Shown one piece after another: positions 18,265 through 27,366 of a DNA stretch of 44,595 nucleotides. How positions within the stretch are numbered: position 1 is the first letter of the stretch; every line of letters starts with the position of its first letter. A program made the translations under genes and the position numbers. The notes under the pieces are model-generated. The model saw only the letters and a list, made by a program, of their open reading frames with translations, did not search any database and was not told where the DNA came from. Source of the DNA: Rhodospirillales bacterium (lineage in GTDB: Bacteria; Pseudomonadota; Alphaproteobacteria; CACIAM-22H2); assembly GCA_947445225.1 (NCBI GenBank), contig CANFCX010000007.1:1-44595 (forward strand). Reading direction: 5' to 3'.

Positions 18265-18292
18265 ACTATACAGCGGCGCGGCGGGCTCGCAA
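18265..18292 (-). promoter_or_regulatory. Sigma-70-like promoter for the bactofilin-lipoprotein pair
   Basis: On the minus strand, TTGCGA (18292-18287) and TATAGT (18270-18265) are 16 bases apart. This lies about 70 bases upstream of the bactofilin ATG and back to back with the promoter of the divergent kinase gene. Confidence 0.5.
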
Positions 18293-18321
18293 CCCCTCCG
18301 GCACGCCCCTCCAACCGCAAC

Positions 18322-18349
18322 TTGTACCCGGCGCGCGGGTGACTATACT
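18322..18349 (+). promoter_or_regulatory. Sigma-70-like promoter for the PfkB-family kinase gene
   Basis: TTGTAC (18322-18327) and TATACT (18344-18349) are 16 bases apart; expected start of transcription is near 18356, about 45 bases before the ATG at 18400. Confidence 0.5.
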
Positions 18350-18399
18350 GCGCCGCTTGCCAACGCCCCACAAAGCCGTTTAGCCAGAGCTGTCCGCCA

Positions 18400-19434
18400 A
18401 TGACGGAAAATTCCTATGACGTGGTCGGGATCGGCAATGCCATCGTCGATGTGCTTGCCCATGCCGACGATTCTTTCCTCAGCCGGCACAAGATGGCCAA
18501 AGGGGCGATGACGCTGATCGAGGCGCCGGTCGCCGAGGCCCTGTATGCCTCCATGGGGCCGGCCATCGAGTGTTCCGGAGGGTCCGTCGCCAACAGCATG
18601 GCCGGCATCGCCTCGTTGGGAGGCCGTGCCGCCTATATCGGCAAGGTTGCCGACGATCAGCTTGGAAGTGTTTTTGCGCACGATATCCGGGCCACGGGCG
18701 TCACCTTTGCCGCCTCGCCCATTGTTGGCGGACCACCGACGGCGCGCTGCCTGGTCTTGGTAACGCCGGATGGGCAGCGGACGATGCATACCTATCTCGG
18801 CGCGGCCACTCATATCGGGCCGGAAGATATCGACGCCGCGCTGATCAAGCGCTCGAAGATCGTCTATATGGAAGGGTATCTGTGGGATCCACCCCGGGCC
18901 AAGGAGGCGATTCGGCGCGCGGCGACGCTTGCCCGTGAAGCCAAACGCCTGGTTGCCTTCACGCTGTCCGATCCCTTTTGCGTCGACCGTCACCGTGCTG
19001 AGTTCATGACTTTGGCTGAAAAATACGTGGACGTTCTGTTCGCCAACGAAGCCGAGATCATTTCGCTCTACCAGGCACCGGATTTCGCGGCCGCCGTCGA
19101 GCAGGCCCGCCGCCGACCGGGGCTGTCGGTGCTGACGCGCAGCGAAAAGGGTTCGCTGGTCGTGGCCGGTAGCTCGACGCACGAAATCGCGGCTGAGAAA
19201 GTCGGACAGGTCGTGGATTCCACCGGCGCCGGCGACCTTTACGCGGCGGGTTTCCTCTATGGCCTGACCCAAGGCTACGACCTGCCGGTCTGCGGCCGCA
19301 TCGGCTCGATCGCCGCCGCCGAGGCAATTTCTCATCTTGGCGCGCGCCCAGAAGCGCCGCTCGCAACCCTTATCGAACGCAAGCTCGGCCGTCTCGCCCC
19401 GGGCGCGAACGCGAATAAGGCGGTCCGCAACTGA
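18400..19434 (+). CDS. PfkB/ribokinase-family kinase, probable adenosine kinase
   Basis: The 344-residue protein has the N-terminal YDVVGIGNAIVDVLAHADD, the substrate-side CSGGSVANSMAGIASLGG, and the C-terminal PfkB signature VDSTGAGDLYAAGFLYGL with the catalytic Asp and anion hole. This form, with GNAIVD and a bulky lid, is the type annotated as adenosine kinase in alphaproteobacteria, which would phosphorylate adenosine to AMP for purine salvage. A sugar kinase cannot be excluded. It lies 70 bases before typA on the same strand and is divergent from the bactofilin gene. Confidence 0.88.
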   Translation: MTENSYDVVGIGNAIVDVLAHADDSFLSRHKMAKGAMTLIEAPVAEALYASMGPAIECSGGSVANSMAGIASLGGRAAYIGKVADDQLGSVFAHDIRATGVTFAASPIVGGPPTARCLVLVTPDGQRTMHTYLGAATHIGPEDIDAALIKRSKIVYMEGYLWDPPRAKEAIRRAATLAREAKRLVAFTLSDPFCVDRHRAEFMTLAEKYVDVLFANEAEIISLYQAPDFAAAVEQARRRPGLSVLTRSEKGSLVVAGSSTHEIAAEKVGQVVDSTGAGDLYAAGFLYGLTQGYDLPVCGRIGSIAAAEAISHLGARPEAPLATLIERKLGRLAPGANANKAVRN

Positions 19435-19504
19435 TCCTGCCGCGCCCCGGGACAAGACCTGTCCCCTGGCAATTGGCCCAACCCCTCACCACATGAAGTG
19501 CAGA

Positions 19505-21328
19505 ATGTCGATCCGCAACCTCGCGATCATTGCCCATGTCGATCATGGCAAAACGACCCTGATTGACGCAGTTCTGCGTCAAAGCGGAGCCGTGCGCGCC
19601 AATCAGAACGTGGCCGATTGCGCCATGGACTCCAACGAACTCGAACGTGAACGCGGAATCACCATCCTGGCCAAATGCACCTCGGTGACCTGGAAGGGTG
19701 AACGCCTCAATATCGTCGACACCCCCGGACATGCCGATTTCGGCGGCGAGGTCGAACGGATCCTGGGCATGGTCGACGGCGCCGTCGTTTTGGTGGATGC
19801 CGCCGAAGGCCCCCTGCCGCAAACCAAGTTCGTCACCGCCAAGGCCCTGGCCAAGGGCTTGCGGCCGATTGTCATCATCAACAAGATCGATCGTCCCGAC
19901 GCCCGCCCGGAAATCGTTCATAGCGAGGTCTTCGACCTCTTCGCCGCCTTGGGCGCGACAGAGGAGCAGCTCGATTTCCCAACATTGTTCGCGTCCGGAC
20001 GACAGGGCTGGGCCACCACCGAGCTGAATGGCCAGCGCAACGATCTCAGCCCGCTTTTCGACCTGATCCTTGCCCATGTGCCGGCCGCGCGGGCCGATGC
20101 CGAGGCGCCGTTCGCCATGTTGGCCGCCATCCTGGAATACGACCCCTATCTCGGTCGGGTTCTTACCGGTCGGGTTCATGCCGGCGTCGCCCGCGTGAAC
20201 ATGCCGATCAAGGCGTTGAACCGCGACGGCGTGTTGGTCGAACAATCGCGCGCCACCAAGCTGCTCGCTTATCGAGGCCTCGAGCGCACGCCGGTCGAGC
20301 GCGCGGAGGCCGGCGACATCATCGCGATCGCCGGTTTGGAATATGCGTCCGTCCCCGACACGATCTGCATGCCCGATGTCATGACGCCAATTCCGGCGAC
20401 TCCCGTCGATCCGCCGACCATGGCGATCACATTTTCGGTGAACGATTCGCCGCTCGCCGGCCAGGACGGCGACAAAGTCACCTCGCGCATCATCGGTGAA
20501 CGCCTGAAGCGGGAATCCGCCGGCAATGTCGCCATACGCGTCACCGAGTCGGAATCCCGCGATTCCTTCGAGGTCGCGGGGCGCGGCGAACTTCAGCTCG
20601 GTGTCCTCATCGAGACGATGCGGCGCGAAGGTTATGAGATGTCGATTAGCCGGCCGCGGGTTCTGTACCGCAACGATCCGGTCACCGGACAGCGCCTTGA
20701 GCCGATCGAGGAAGTCCAGGTCGACGTCGACGAGCCCTATGCCGGCGTGGTCATGGAAAGGCTCGGCCAAAGGCGCGGGGAGTTGAGGGATTTACGACCC
20801 TCCGGCGGCGGCAAGGTTCGTCTGTCCTTCCTGATCCCCGCACGCGGGCTGATCGGCTATCACGGGGACTTTCTGACCGATACGCGCGGCACCGGCATCA
20901 TGCATCGGCTGTTCCATGGCTTTGCCGCCTACCGCGGCGCCATCGAAGCCCGGCGCACCGGGGTTCTCATCTCGACCGGCGACGGCACCGCGATCACCTA
21001 CGCGCTTTGGAATCTCGAGGAGCGCGGCGTTCTCTTCATCAGCGGCGGCGCCGAGGTCTATCAGGGCATGATCATCGGCGAGAACAGCCGCGGCAGCGAC
21101 CTCGAGGTCAACCCGCTCAAGGGCAAACAACTCACCAATTTCCGGGCCGCCGGCAAGGACGAGGCCGTGCGCCTGACTCCGCCCCGGCAGATGACGCTGG
21201 AACAGGCGATGGCCTATATCGCCGATGACGAGTTGGTCGAAGTGACGCCGAAGTCGATCCGGCTGCGTAAACGCCTTCTGGACCCCCATGCCCGCAAGCG
21301 GGCGAGCCGCGCGCAAGAAGCCGTCTGA
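19505..21328 (+). CDS. typA: Ribosome-associated translational GTPase TypA/BipA
   Basis: TypA is an EF-G-like GTPase that acts on ribosome assembly and stress-related translation. The N terminus [19 protein letters not shown] holds the G1 loop; [15 protein letters not shown] (G3) and [10 protein letters not shown] (G4) follow. The C-terminal half has the BipA-specific stretch [20 protein letters not shown] and [20 protein letters not shown]. Length is 607 residues. The ATG at 19505 has GAAG about seven bases upstream; an ATG four codons earlier and a much longer open extension exist but lack conserved sequence. Confidence 0.96.
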   Translation: MSIRNLAIIAHVDHGKTTLIDAVLRQSGAVRANQNVADCAMDSNELERERGITILAKCTSVTWKGERLNIVDTPGHADFGGEVERILGMVDGAVVLVDAAEGPLPQTKFVTAKALAKGLRPIVIINKIDRPDARPEIVHSEVFDLFAALGATEEQLDFPTLFASGRQGWATTELNGQRNDLSPLFDLILAHVPAARADAEAPFAMLAAILEYDPYLGRVLTGRVHAGVARVNMPIKALNRDGVLVEQSRATKLLAYRGLERTPVERAEAGDIIAIAGLEYASVPDTICMPDVMTPIPATPVDPPTMAITFSVNDSPLAGQDGDKVTSRIIGERLKRESAGNVAIRVTESESRDSFEVAGRGELQLGVLIETMRREGYEMSISRPRVLYRNDPVTGQRLEPIEEVQVDVDEPYAGVVMERLGQRRGELRDLRPSGGGKVRLSFLIPARGLIGYHGDFLTDTRGTGIMHRLFHGFAAYRGAIEARRTGVLISTGDGTAITYALWNLEERGVLFISGGAEVYQGMIIGENSRGSDLEVNPLKGKQLTNFRAAGKDEAVRLTPPRQMTLEQAMAYIADDELVEVTPKSIRLRKRLLDPHARKRASRAQEAV

Positions 21329-21355
21329 ACGACGGCGCTTTTCGCAACAAGGCGA

Positions 21356-21384
21356 TTCACTCGCTCCACCTTTGGCGCTAGAAT
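21356..21384 (+). promoter_or_regulatory. Possible sigma-70-like promoter for the AmpG-like gene
   Basis: TTCACT (21356-21361) and TAGAAT (21379-21384) are separated by 17 bases, upstream of the ATG at 21421. The -35 is a moderate match. Confidence 0.35.
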
Positions 21385-21420
21385 CCCCTCGATTCGCCCT
21401 CCGGCGCGGTCGAGGTACAC

Positions 21421-22782
21421 ATGAAAAACTGGCTTTCCGCCTTCGCGGTGAATTTTGAGCGTCGCGTTGTCGTCGTCTTTTTTCTCGGCTTTTCAAGCGG
21501 CCTACCCTTCCTCTTAGTCTTTTCCACGCTCTCGACATGGCTTGCCAGAGAGGGCGTGTCGAAGACGATGATCGGCTTGTTCGCGCTGGTCGGCTCGGCC
21601 TACGCATTGAAAATCTTTTGGTCGCCGCTGGTCGACCGATTGCCGTTCCCGCCGTTCACGACGCTGCTCGGGAGGCGCCGCGGTTGGCTGGTCTTCTCCC
21701 AGCTCGCCTTGATCGTGACGATGATTGGGCTGGGCAGCACGGAGCCCAAGACGGATTTATGGTGGACGGCGATGTGGGCGGTCGGCCTGGCCTTCGCCTC
21801 GGCCACGCAGGACATCGTGATCGATGCCTATCGCATCGACCTTCTTGAGGAGAGGCAGCTTGGCGCCGGCGCATCCAACGTGGTGCTCGGCTACCGCGTG
21901 GGCCTGTTAGCCGCCGGTGCGGGCGCGCTGACGATCGCGGAGTTATACAGTTGGTTCTGGGCTTACGCGGCGATGGCCGCCCTGATGGGTGTCGGTATCG
22001 TCACCGTGTTGTTGACCCCGGAACCGGAGACCCGCCTGACGCCGGAGGCGGCTGCCCGCGAAGCCCAACTGACGAAATTCCGGGAGCGATTCATCAATCT
22101 GTCCGGCCGCCTGCAGACGGTGGCGGCCTGGGTACAAAGTGCGGTCATCAATCCCTTCGCCGAGTTCATGTTGCGGCCAGGTTGGATCGCGATCCTGCTG
22201 TTTGCCGGGTTGTACAAATATGCCGATGGATTGCTCGGCGTGATGGCCAATCCCTTCTACGTCGAGATGGGTTTCACCAATGTCGAGATCGCGGCGATCA
22301 GCAAGGGCTGGGGCTTGGCGATGACGCTGATCGGCGGTGTGCTCGGCGGCGTCTTGGTCGCGCGCTTCGGCATGCTGCAGGCCTTGCTGTTTTGCGGCGT
22401 CGCCCAGGCCCTCTCCAACCTGACCTATGTCGTCCAGGCGCTCGCCGGCCATGACGTCACGGTCTTGACGGCGGTGATAGCCATCGAAAACCTGACCGGC
22501 GGCATGGCGACCGCGGCCTTCGTCGCCTATCTGTCCAGCCTGTGCAACATCTCCTACACCGCGACCCAATATGCCTTGCTGACGTCGCTGATGGCCTTCA
22601 CCAGGCCTTTCCTGTCCTTCGGCGCAGGCGGGATGGCTGAATATCTCGGCTGGGTGGAGTTCTTCCTTGTCTCCACCCTGGCGGGCTTGCCCGGCCTGCT
22701 TGTCCTTTTGTGGATGATGCGCCGCTTCCCGTCGGCCACGCCGACGATGGCGGGACGACCAGCGCTCGCCGGGAACGACTAA
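21421..22782 (+). CDS. AmpG-like MFS permease (muropeptide transporter family)
   Basis: A polytopic membrane protein of 453 residues with about 12 hydrophobic segments. The opening RRVVVVFFLGFSSGLPFLLV and LSTWLAREGVSKTMIGLFAL, then KIFWSPLVDRLPFP, SATQDIVIDAYRIDLL and a late NISYTATQYALLTSLMAF, are the typical AmpG signature. AmpG imports anhydromuropeptides released by wall turnover into the cytoplasm for recycling. The exact substrate here is inferred. The gene is preceded by a moderate promoter and followed by a strong hairpin before ald. Confidence 0.88.
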   Translation: MKNWLSAFAVNFERRVVVVFFLGFSSGLPFLLVFSTLSTWLAREGVSKTMIGLFALVGSAYALKIFWSPLVDRLPFPPFTTLLGRRRGWLVFSQLALIVTMIGLGSTEPKTDLWWTAMWAVGLAFASATQDIVIDAYRIDLLEERQLGAGASNVVLGYRVGLLAAGAGALTIAELYSWFWAYAAMAALMGVGIVTVLLTPEPETRLTPEAAAREAQLTKFRERFINLSGRLQTVAAWVQSAVINPFAEFMLRPGWIAILLFAGLYKYADGLLGVMANPFYVEMGFTNVEIAAISKGWGLAMTLIGGVLGGVLVARFGMLQALLFCGVAQALSNLTYVVQALAGHDVTVLTAVIAIENLTGGMATAAFVAYLSSLCNISYTATQYALLTSLMAFTRPFLSFGAGGMAEYLGWVEFFLVSTLAGLPGLLVLLWMMRRFPSATPTMAGRPALAGND

Positions 22783-22797
22783 CATCGTCGTGGCGAA

Positions 22798-22827
22798 AAG
22801 CGTGCCTCCCCTCGGGGAGGCACGCTT
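22798..22827 (+). terminator. Strong hairpin between ampG-like gene and ald
   Basis: AAGCGTGCCTCCCC (22798-22811) and GGGGAGGCACGCTT (22814-22827) form a perfect 14-base-pair stem with a closing CTCG-type turn, followed by GTTTTGG. It fits a rho-independent terminator of the permease gene. It also ends only about four bases before the GGAGGG ribosome-binding site of ald, so any transcript starting upstream would place a stable stem beside that site. Confidence 0.65.
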
Positions 22828-22846
22828 GTTTTGGAGGGCGCAGCCC

Positions 22847-23968
22847 ATGCTCATCGGCGTACCCAAAGAAGTGAAGACCGCGGAGTATCGCGTGGGACTC
22901 GTTCCCGCCAGCGTGCGCGAGCTTGTCCTGCATGGGCATGAGGTCCTTGTTCAAAGCACGGCCGGCGACGGCATCGGCTGCCCGGATTCGGCGTATCGCG
23001 CCGCCGGCGCCGAGATTGCCCGCGACACGCAAGAGGTGTTCGGTCGCGCTGCGATGATCGTCAAGGTCAAGGAACTGCAGCCCAACGAACGCCCGTTGTT
23101 ACGGTCGGGACAAATTCTTTTCACCTATCTTCATCTCGCGCCCGATCCCCATCAGACCGCGGCGCTGATGCAATCGGGGGCGATCGCCATCGCTTATGAG
23201 ACGGTGACCGATCCCGCGGGCGGATTGCCGCTGCTCGCCCCGATGAGTGAGGTCGCCGGCCGCATGTCGATCCAGGTCGGCGCCCATTGCCTCGAGAAAC
23301 GCCAAGGCGGCTCCGGGATGTTGCTGGGCGGCGTGCCCGGCGTGCCGGCCGCGAAGGTCGTGATCCTCGGCGGCGGCGTTGTCGGCACCAACGCCGCGCG
23401 CATGGCGATGGGTCTGGAAGCCAAGGTCACCGTCATCGATAAATCCCTGCGCCGGCTCTACGACCTCGATCTCCAATTCGGCGCCAAGCTGTCGACGATC
23501 TTCGCGACCGCCGATGCCATCGAGACCCAAATCGCCGACGCCGATCTGGTCATCGGGGCGGCGCTGGTGGCGGGAGCCGCGGCACCGAGGCTGGTGACGC
23601 GCGAGATGGTAAAGCGGATGCGTAACGGCTCGGTGATGGTCGATGTGTCGATCGATCAGGGCGGCTGTTTCGAGACCAGCCGGCCGACGACTCATGCCGA
23701 TCCCACCTTCGTCGAGGAGGGTGTTGTTCACTACTGCGTGACCAACATGCCCGGCGCGGTCGCGCGCACCTCGGCCTTCGCGCTTAACAACGCGACGCTG
23801 CCGTTCACGATTGCCCTTGCCGACAAGGGCTGGAGGAAGGCTCTGAAGGACGATGGCCATTTGCGCAATGGCCTCAATGTCGCCGAGGGCCGCGTTGTCC
23901 ATGCCGCGGTGGCGTCGGCTCTGGGCCTGGAGGCGCTGCCGGTTGAGCGGGTCCTTGCTGCGCAATAG
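22847..23968 (+). CDS. ald: Alanine dehydrogenase
   Basis: Ald interconverts L-alanine and pyruvate plus ammonium with NAD. The N terminus [20 protein letters not shown], the substrate lysine region [18 protein letters not shown] with the active-site His, the Rossmann motif [17 protein letters not shown], and [14 protein letters not shown] and [20 protein letters not shown] are all characteristic. The length of 373 residues is normal. The ATG at 22847 follows GGAGGG by about eight bases; the longer open frame would include the terminator hairpin and is rejected. The gene fits the nitrogen and amino-acid catabolism theme of the window. Confidence 0.96.
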   Translation: MLIGVPKEVKTAEYRVGLVPASVRELVLHGHEVLVQSTAGDGIGCPDSAYRAAGAEIARDTQEVFGRAAMIVKVKELQPNERPLLRSGQILFTYLHLAPDPHQTAALMQSGAIAIAYETVTDPAGGLPLLAPMSEVAGRMSIQVGAHCLEKRQGGSGMLLGGVPGVPAAKVVILGGGVVGTNAARMAMGLEAKVTVIDKSLRRLYDLDLQFGAKLSTIFATADAIETQIADADLVIGAALVAGAAAPRLVTREMVKRMRNGSVMVDVSIDQGGCFETSRPTTHADPTFVEEGVVHYCVTNMPGAVARTSAFALNNATLPFTIALADKGWRKALKDDGHLRNGLNVAEGRVVHAAVASALGLEALPVERVLAAQ

Positions 23969-23970
23969 AA

Positions 23971-24086
23971 AGGCGCCCGGTCGGGGGGGCAAACCGGGCG
24001 CCTGAAGCTCCGTAAGGAGCCTGAGAGCGGCAGGGGAACCGCTCTCAAACGGAGGGATCCCGGGCGGGACCTCCGCCTCTGTCCCG
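23971..24086. ncRNA. Hairpin-rich region between ald and lolA, candidate structured RNA or paired terminators
   Basis: Four perfect stems lie in 116 bases: 23971-23981 with 23993-24003 (11 pairs), GCTCC with GGAGC (24007-24020), GAGAGCGG with CCGCTCTC (24023-24046), and CGGGAC with GTCCCG (24065-24086). A competing stem pairs CTCCGT (24008-24013) with ACGGAG (24049-24054) and would enclose the third. Read on the minus strand, the 11-pair stem is followed by TTCTATT, like a weak terminator. The two flanking genes converge here, so ordinary termination is a simpler explanation for part of it. I match it to no known RNA family; strand is undecided. Confidence 0.35.
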
Positions 24087-24210
24087 GTATATGGGAAGGC
24101 CCGAACAACAATGCAAGATGATCGTATGGGGGCAGCCATGCGATTCGCGCATAGCCGATTGGCGTCCACCGCCGGAGACCGCCCGGCGCCCCGGCCGAAG
24201 GCGTCCCGTG

Positions 24211-24852
24211 TTATTCGCGACGTTCCTTGCCGTGGATGCGCGGGTCGGCAAAACGGAAAAGGTGATCTTCGAGAGGCAGTCCATAGGTAGCGTCATACAA
24301 CGCCACCTGCGTCCGATTGCCTTGCCCGTCCACCACACCCCAACGGGCGAGCGAGAAGGGTCGCTCGCTGAATACCAGCGTCAGGCTCCCCGCCCGGGGA
24401 TCTTTCGTCTGGACGATGGTGATGTAGAGGGCGTTGGGGGCATGTTCGACATCGGTGATCGTGACGTCGCCGGACAATTCGACCTTTTCCCGCACCAAGA
24501 TGCCGACCGGAGTTGAGTCGAGCGGAATATAACTGACCGACTCCAACGATGAATCGTAATGGATTAGGTGCCCGCCGTTCGAGATCAATAGAACCGGCGT
24601 CGGCGGATCGTATTCGACGCGGAGTTTACCGGGCCGGGACAGATAGAACGTTCCCTCGACGGTCGATCCGTCCGGCCCCATCTGAAGCAGCCGGGCGCGC
24701 ATCGTGCGGAGACCGCTGATATAGGATTCCACCCGGGAAATGTCGGCGCGGTCGGTCGGCAAGATCGGGGCCGCAAGCGCGCGGCCGGAATGAACGAGCG
24801 CGGGCAAAATCCCGGCGGCCGCCATGCCCGTCACGAATGTTCGCCTCTTCAT
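24211..24852 (-). CDS. lolA: LolA-family outer-membrane lipoprotein carrier with Tat-like signal peptide
   Basis: LolA carries lipoproteins across the periplasm from the LolCDE complex to the outer membrane. After the signal peptide (about 1-28, cleavage after ALA) the protein has the fold's typical segments: VESYISGLRTMRARLLQMGPDG, STVEGTFYLSRPGKLRVEYD and the late GNRTQVALYDATYGLPLEDHLFRFADP. The signal starts MKRRTFVTGMAAAG, a twin-arginine pattern, rather than the plain Sec type of E. coli LolA. GGAAGTGAG precedes the ATG. The gene follows ftsK on the same strand after 114 bases, a conserved alphaproteobacterial order. Confidence 0.88.
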   Translation of the reverse strand: MKRRTFVTGMAAAGILPALVHSGRALAAPILPTDRADISRVESYISGLRTMRARLLQMGPDGSTVEGTFYLSRPGKLRVEYDPPTPVLLISNGGHLIHYDSSLESVSYIPLDSTPVGILVREKVELSGDVTITDVEHAPNALYITIVQTKDPRAGSLTLVFSERPFSLARWGVVDGQGNRTQVALYDATYGLPLEDHLFRFADPRIHGKERRE

Positions 24853-24966
24853 GTTCTGCTCACTTCCCGAGACCCGCCGCGATTGTCGATATGGCGCGCG
24901 CCATGCGATTCGACAACCCCTTGCCTCTGCCGCCTTACGCCAAATCGAGCCGGCCTCGCCGCGCTT

Positions 24967-27354
24967 CTATTCGTTGTAGTCGCCTTTGGGCGCCAGCACT
25001 TCGCGTTTGCCGACGTGATTGGCGGTGCCGACGACGCCTTCTTCTTCCATGCGTTCGATCAGGCGCGCGGCGCGATTATAGCCGATTTGAAGATGACGTT
25101 GGATGAAACTGGTTGAGGCCTTGCGCTCGCGACAAACCAGAGCGACGGCCTGATCGTAGAGATCGTCGCCCGATCCACCGCTCTGGCCATCCGGTGCCAT
25201 TGCACCGCCCACGTCCTGGTCCTCCGCCGTCACATCGTCCATATAGGCCGGCGTGCCCTGGCGTTTGATGAAATTCACCACGGTCTCGACTTCTTCATCG
25301 GAGACGAACGGACCGTGGATGCGGGTGATGCGGCCGCCGCCAGCCATGTACAACATGTCGCCTTGTCCCAGAAGCTGCTCCGCTCCCTGCTCCCCCAAGA
25401 TCGTGCGACTGTCGATCTTGGACGTGACCTGGAAGCTGATGCGCGTTGGAAAATTCGCCTTGATCGTGCCGGTGATGACGTCCACCGAGGGCCGCTGCGT
25501 GGCCATGATCAAATGCAGGCCGGCGGCCCGCGCCATTTGGGCCAGGCGCTGCACCGCCCATTCGATGTCCTTGCCGGCGACGAGCATCAGATCGGCCATC
25601 TCATCGACGATGACTACGATGAACGGAAAGGGCGAAAGATCGAGCGGCTGTTCTTCGAAAATCGCTTCTCCGGTTTCGGGATGGAACCCCGTCTGCACCT
25701 GACGCGTCAGGGTTTCGCCCTTCCGCCGGGCTTCGGCCAGGCGTGCATTGTAGCCGGCGATGTTGCGAACCCCGAGTTTGGACATCGCGCGGTAACGGTT
25801 CTCCATTTCCCGCACCGCCCATTTGAGGGCGACGACCGCTTTTTTCGGTTCGGTGACCACGGGTGTCAGCAGATGCGGGATCCCGTCATAGACCGATAGC
25901 TCCAGCATTTTCGGGTCGATCATGATAAACCGGCATTCATCCGGCGGCAGGCGGTAGAGGAGCGACAGAATCATCGTATTGATCGCCACGGATTTGCCCG
26001 AGCCGGTCGTGCCGGCGATCAGGAGATGCGGCATCCGGGCTAGATCCACGATCATCGGAATGCCGCCGATGTCCTTGCCCAGAACGAGGGTGAGCTTGGC
26101 GGCCGTCCGTTCGTATTCGTCGGCGGACAGAAGGGCGCGCAGATACACGACCTCGCGCGTGGCGTTGGGTAGCTCGATGCCGATGACATTGCGCCCCGGA
26201 ATGACGGCCACGCGAACCGACACCGCACTCATCGAACGGGCGATGTCGTCGGCCAGGCCGATGACCCGCGAGGTTTTTGTCCCCGGCGCCGGCTCGAGTT
26301 CATAAAGCGTCACCACCGGCCCGGGACGGACCTTCACGATCTGGCCCTTGATGCCGAAATCGTCGAGCACGGTTTCCAGCAAACGGGCATTGCGCGCGAG
26401 CGCGTCGTCGTCAACCACGCTACCCCGCGTCGTCGCCGGCGGCTTCTCCAGCAACTCGAGCGGCGGCAACCGATAGTCGCCGCTCGGCGCGAGGTCGAGG
26501 GCTGGCTGGCGCGGCGCGCTTTTCTTTGGCGGCACCGCTTTCTTGGCGACCGCCGGCTCGCGTTCCACCAATTCCTCGGGCGGCAGGGGCGGCGGGGCCT
26601 CGTCGAGTTCCAGCGCCGCGGATTTTCCGTCCAGCCGCGGCTCCACGCGCTCGCGCCGCGCCGCTTTTTCGTCGGCGCGCCGATCGGCGGGATCGCGCGG
26701 TCGCCAATTTGCGAGACGGCGCAGCCCACGCCCGGACATGCTGGCGATCCAAGCTCCGCCGCGGCCAAGGGCGCGCCATTCGCCCCAGGTGAATGCGAGC
26801 GCCACAAACAATGCCACCGCGCTCAGGCTCGCCGCCGCCGTGCCCACCGCGTCGGCGCCGAGTCCGATTCGGTGGGACAACCCAACGACGCCACCCAGCA
26901 GGGTGGCGCCCAATGCTCCGCCGAGATTGGCGTCCAGCGGCCGCGGCCACGGGGTCGGCGCACCGATGGCGGCCAGCGACATGGCCGCCAAAAGCAACGT
27001 CACCGGCAACAGCGACACCCGCAGCCACCACAGCGGCAGCGCGCGGTCTGCCATCAAACGCCACCCCCAGGACAGCAATATGACCCCAGCAAGCCCGGCC
27101 GCCGCGCCAAGGCTTTGCAGGAGGAGATCGGCGGCAATGGCGCCGGGTCGACCGAGTAGATTTTGCGCGGCCTGGTTGGTGGCGCGATTAAGCGATGGAT
27201 CCTCCGGTGAATAGGACAGCAGCGCCACCAGAAGGGCGAACCCCAACGCGAATACGGCGAATCCGGCGATTTCAATCAGGCGCCGTTTGACGAACAGGCC
27301 GGCGCCCGCGGGAAGCATGGGAACTTTGCCAATGAGGGAACGCGATTCGGACAT
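24967..27354 (-). CDS. ftsK: DNA translocase FtsK
   Basis: FtsK couples chromosome segregation to division by pumping DNA at the septum. The 795-residue protein has a membrane domain with about four hydrophobic segments (residues 25-190), a charged and proline-rich linker (about 210-310), and the motor domain with Walker [15 protein letters not shown] near 440, Walker [14 protein letters not shown], and [13 protein letters not shown]. The C-terminal winged-helix gamma domain (about 730-795; [29 protein letters not shown]) recognises KOPS. The linker is short compared with E. coli. It follows the aminotransferase gene by 12 bases. Confidence 0.97.
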   Translation of the reverse strand: MSESRSLIGKVPMLPAGAGLFVKRRLIEIAGFAVFALGFALLVALLSYSPEDPSLNRATNQAAQNLLGRPGAIAADLLLQSLGAAAGLAGVILLSWGWRLMADRALPLWWLRVSLLPVTLLLAAMSLAAIGAPTPWPRPLDANLGGALGATLLGGVVGLSHRIGLGADAVGTAAASLSAVALFVALAFTWGEWRALGRGGAWIASMSGRGLRRLANWRPRDPADRRADEKAARRERVEPRLDGKSAALELDEAPPPLPPEELVEREPAVAKKAVPPKKSAPRQPALDLAPSGDYRLPPLELLEKPPATTRGSVVDDDALARNARLLETVLDDFGIKGQIVKVRPGPVVTLYELEPAPGTKTSRVIGLADDIARSMSAVSVRVAVIPGRNVIGIELPNATREVVYLRALLSADEYERTAAKLTLVLGKDIGGIPMIVDLARMPHLLIAGTTGSGKSVAINTMILSLLYRLPPDECRFIMIDPKMLELSVYDGIPHLLTPVVTEPKKAVVALKWAVREMENRYRAMSKLGVRNIAGYNARLAEARRKGETLTRQVQTGFHPETGEAIFEEQPLDLSPFPFIVVIVDEMADLMLVAGKDIEWAVQRLAQMARAAGLHLIMATQRPSVDVITGTIKANFPTRISFQVTSKIDSRTILGEQGAEQLLGQGDMLYMAGGGRITRIHGPFVSDEEVETVVNFIKRQGTPAYMDDVTAEDQDVGGAMAPDGQSGGSGDDLYDQAVALVCRERKASTSFIQRHLQIGYNRAARLIERMEEEGVVGTANHVGKREVLAPKGDYNE

Positions 27355-27366
27355 GGCGCGCCCCTC

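Noticed and set aside
19370-20770. 466-codon open frame on the minus strand across typA
   Set aside because: It is antisense to a clear gene with strong motifs; long antisense frames are expected in DNA of this GC content. The same holds for 11326-12741 across dnaK, 5218-6513 across hemW and 42442-43599 across the SIR2-domain gene.
23971-24086. Glycine or TPP riboswitch
   Set aside because: Fragments such as CTGAGAG and CTCTCAGGC recall these families, but the conserved cores (GCCGAAGG for glycine, GAACCTGA for TPP) are missing and no regulated gene lies downstream on either strand.
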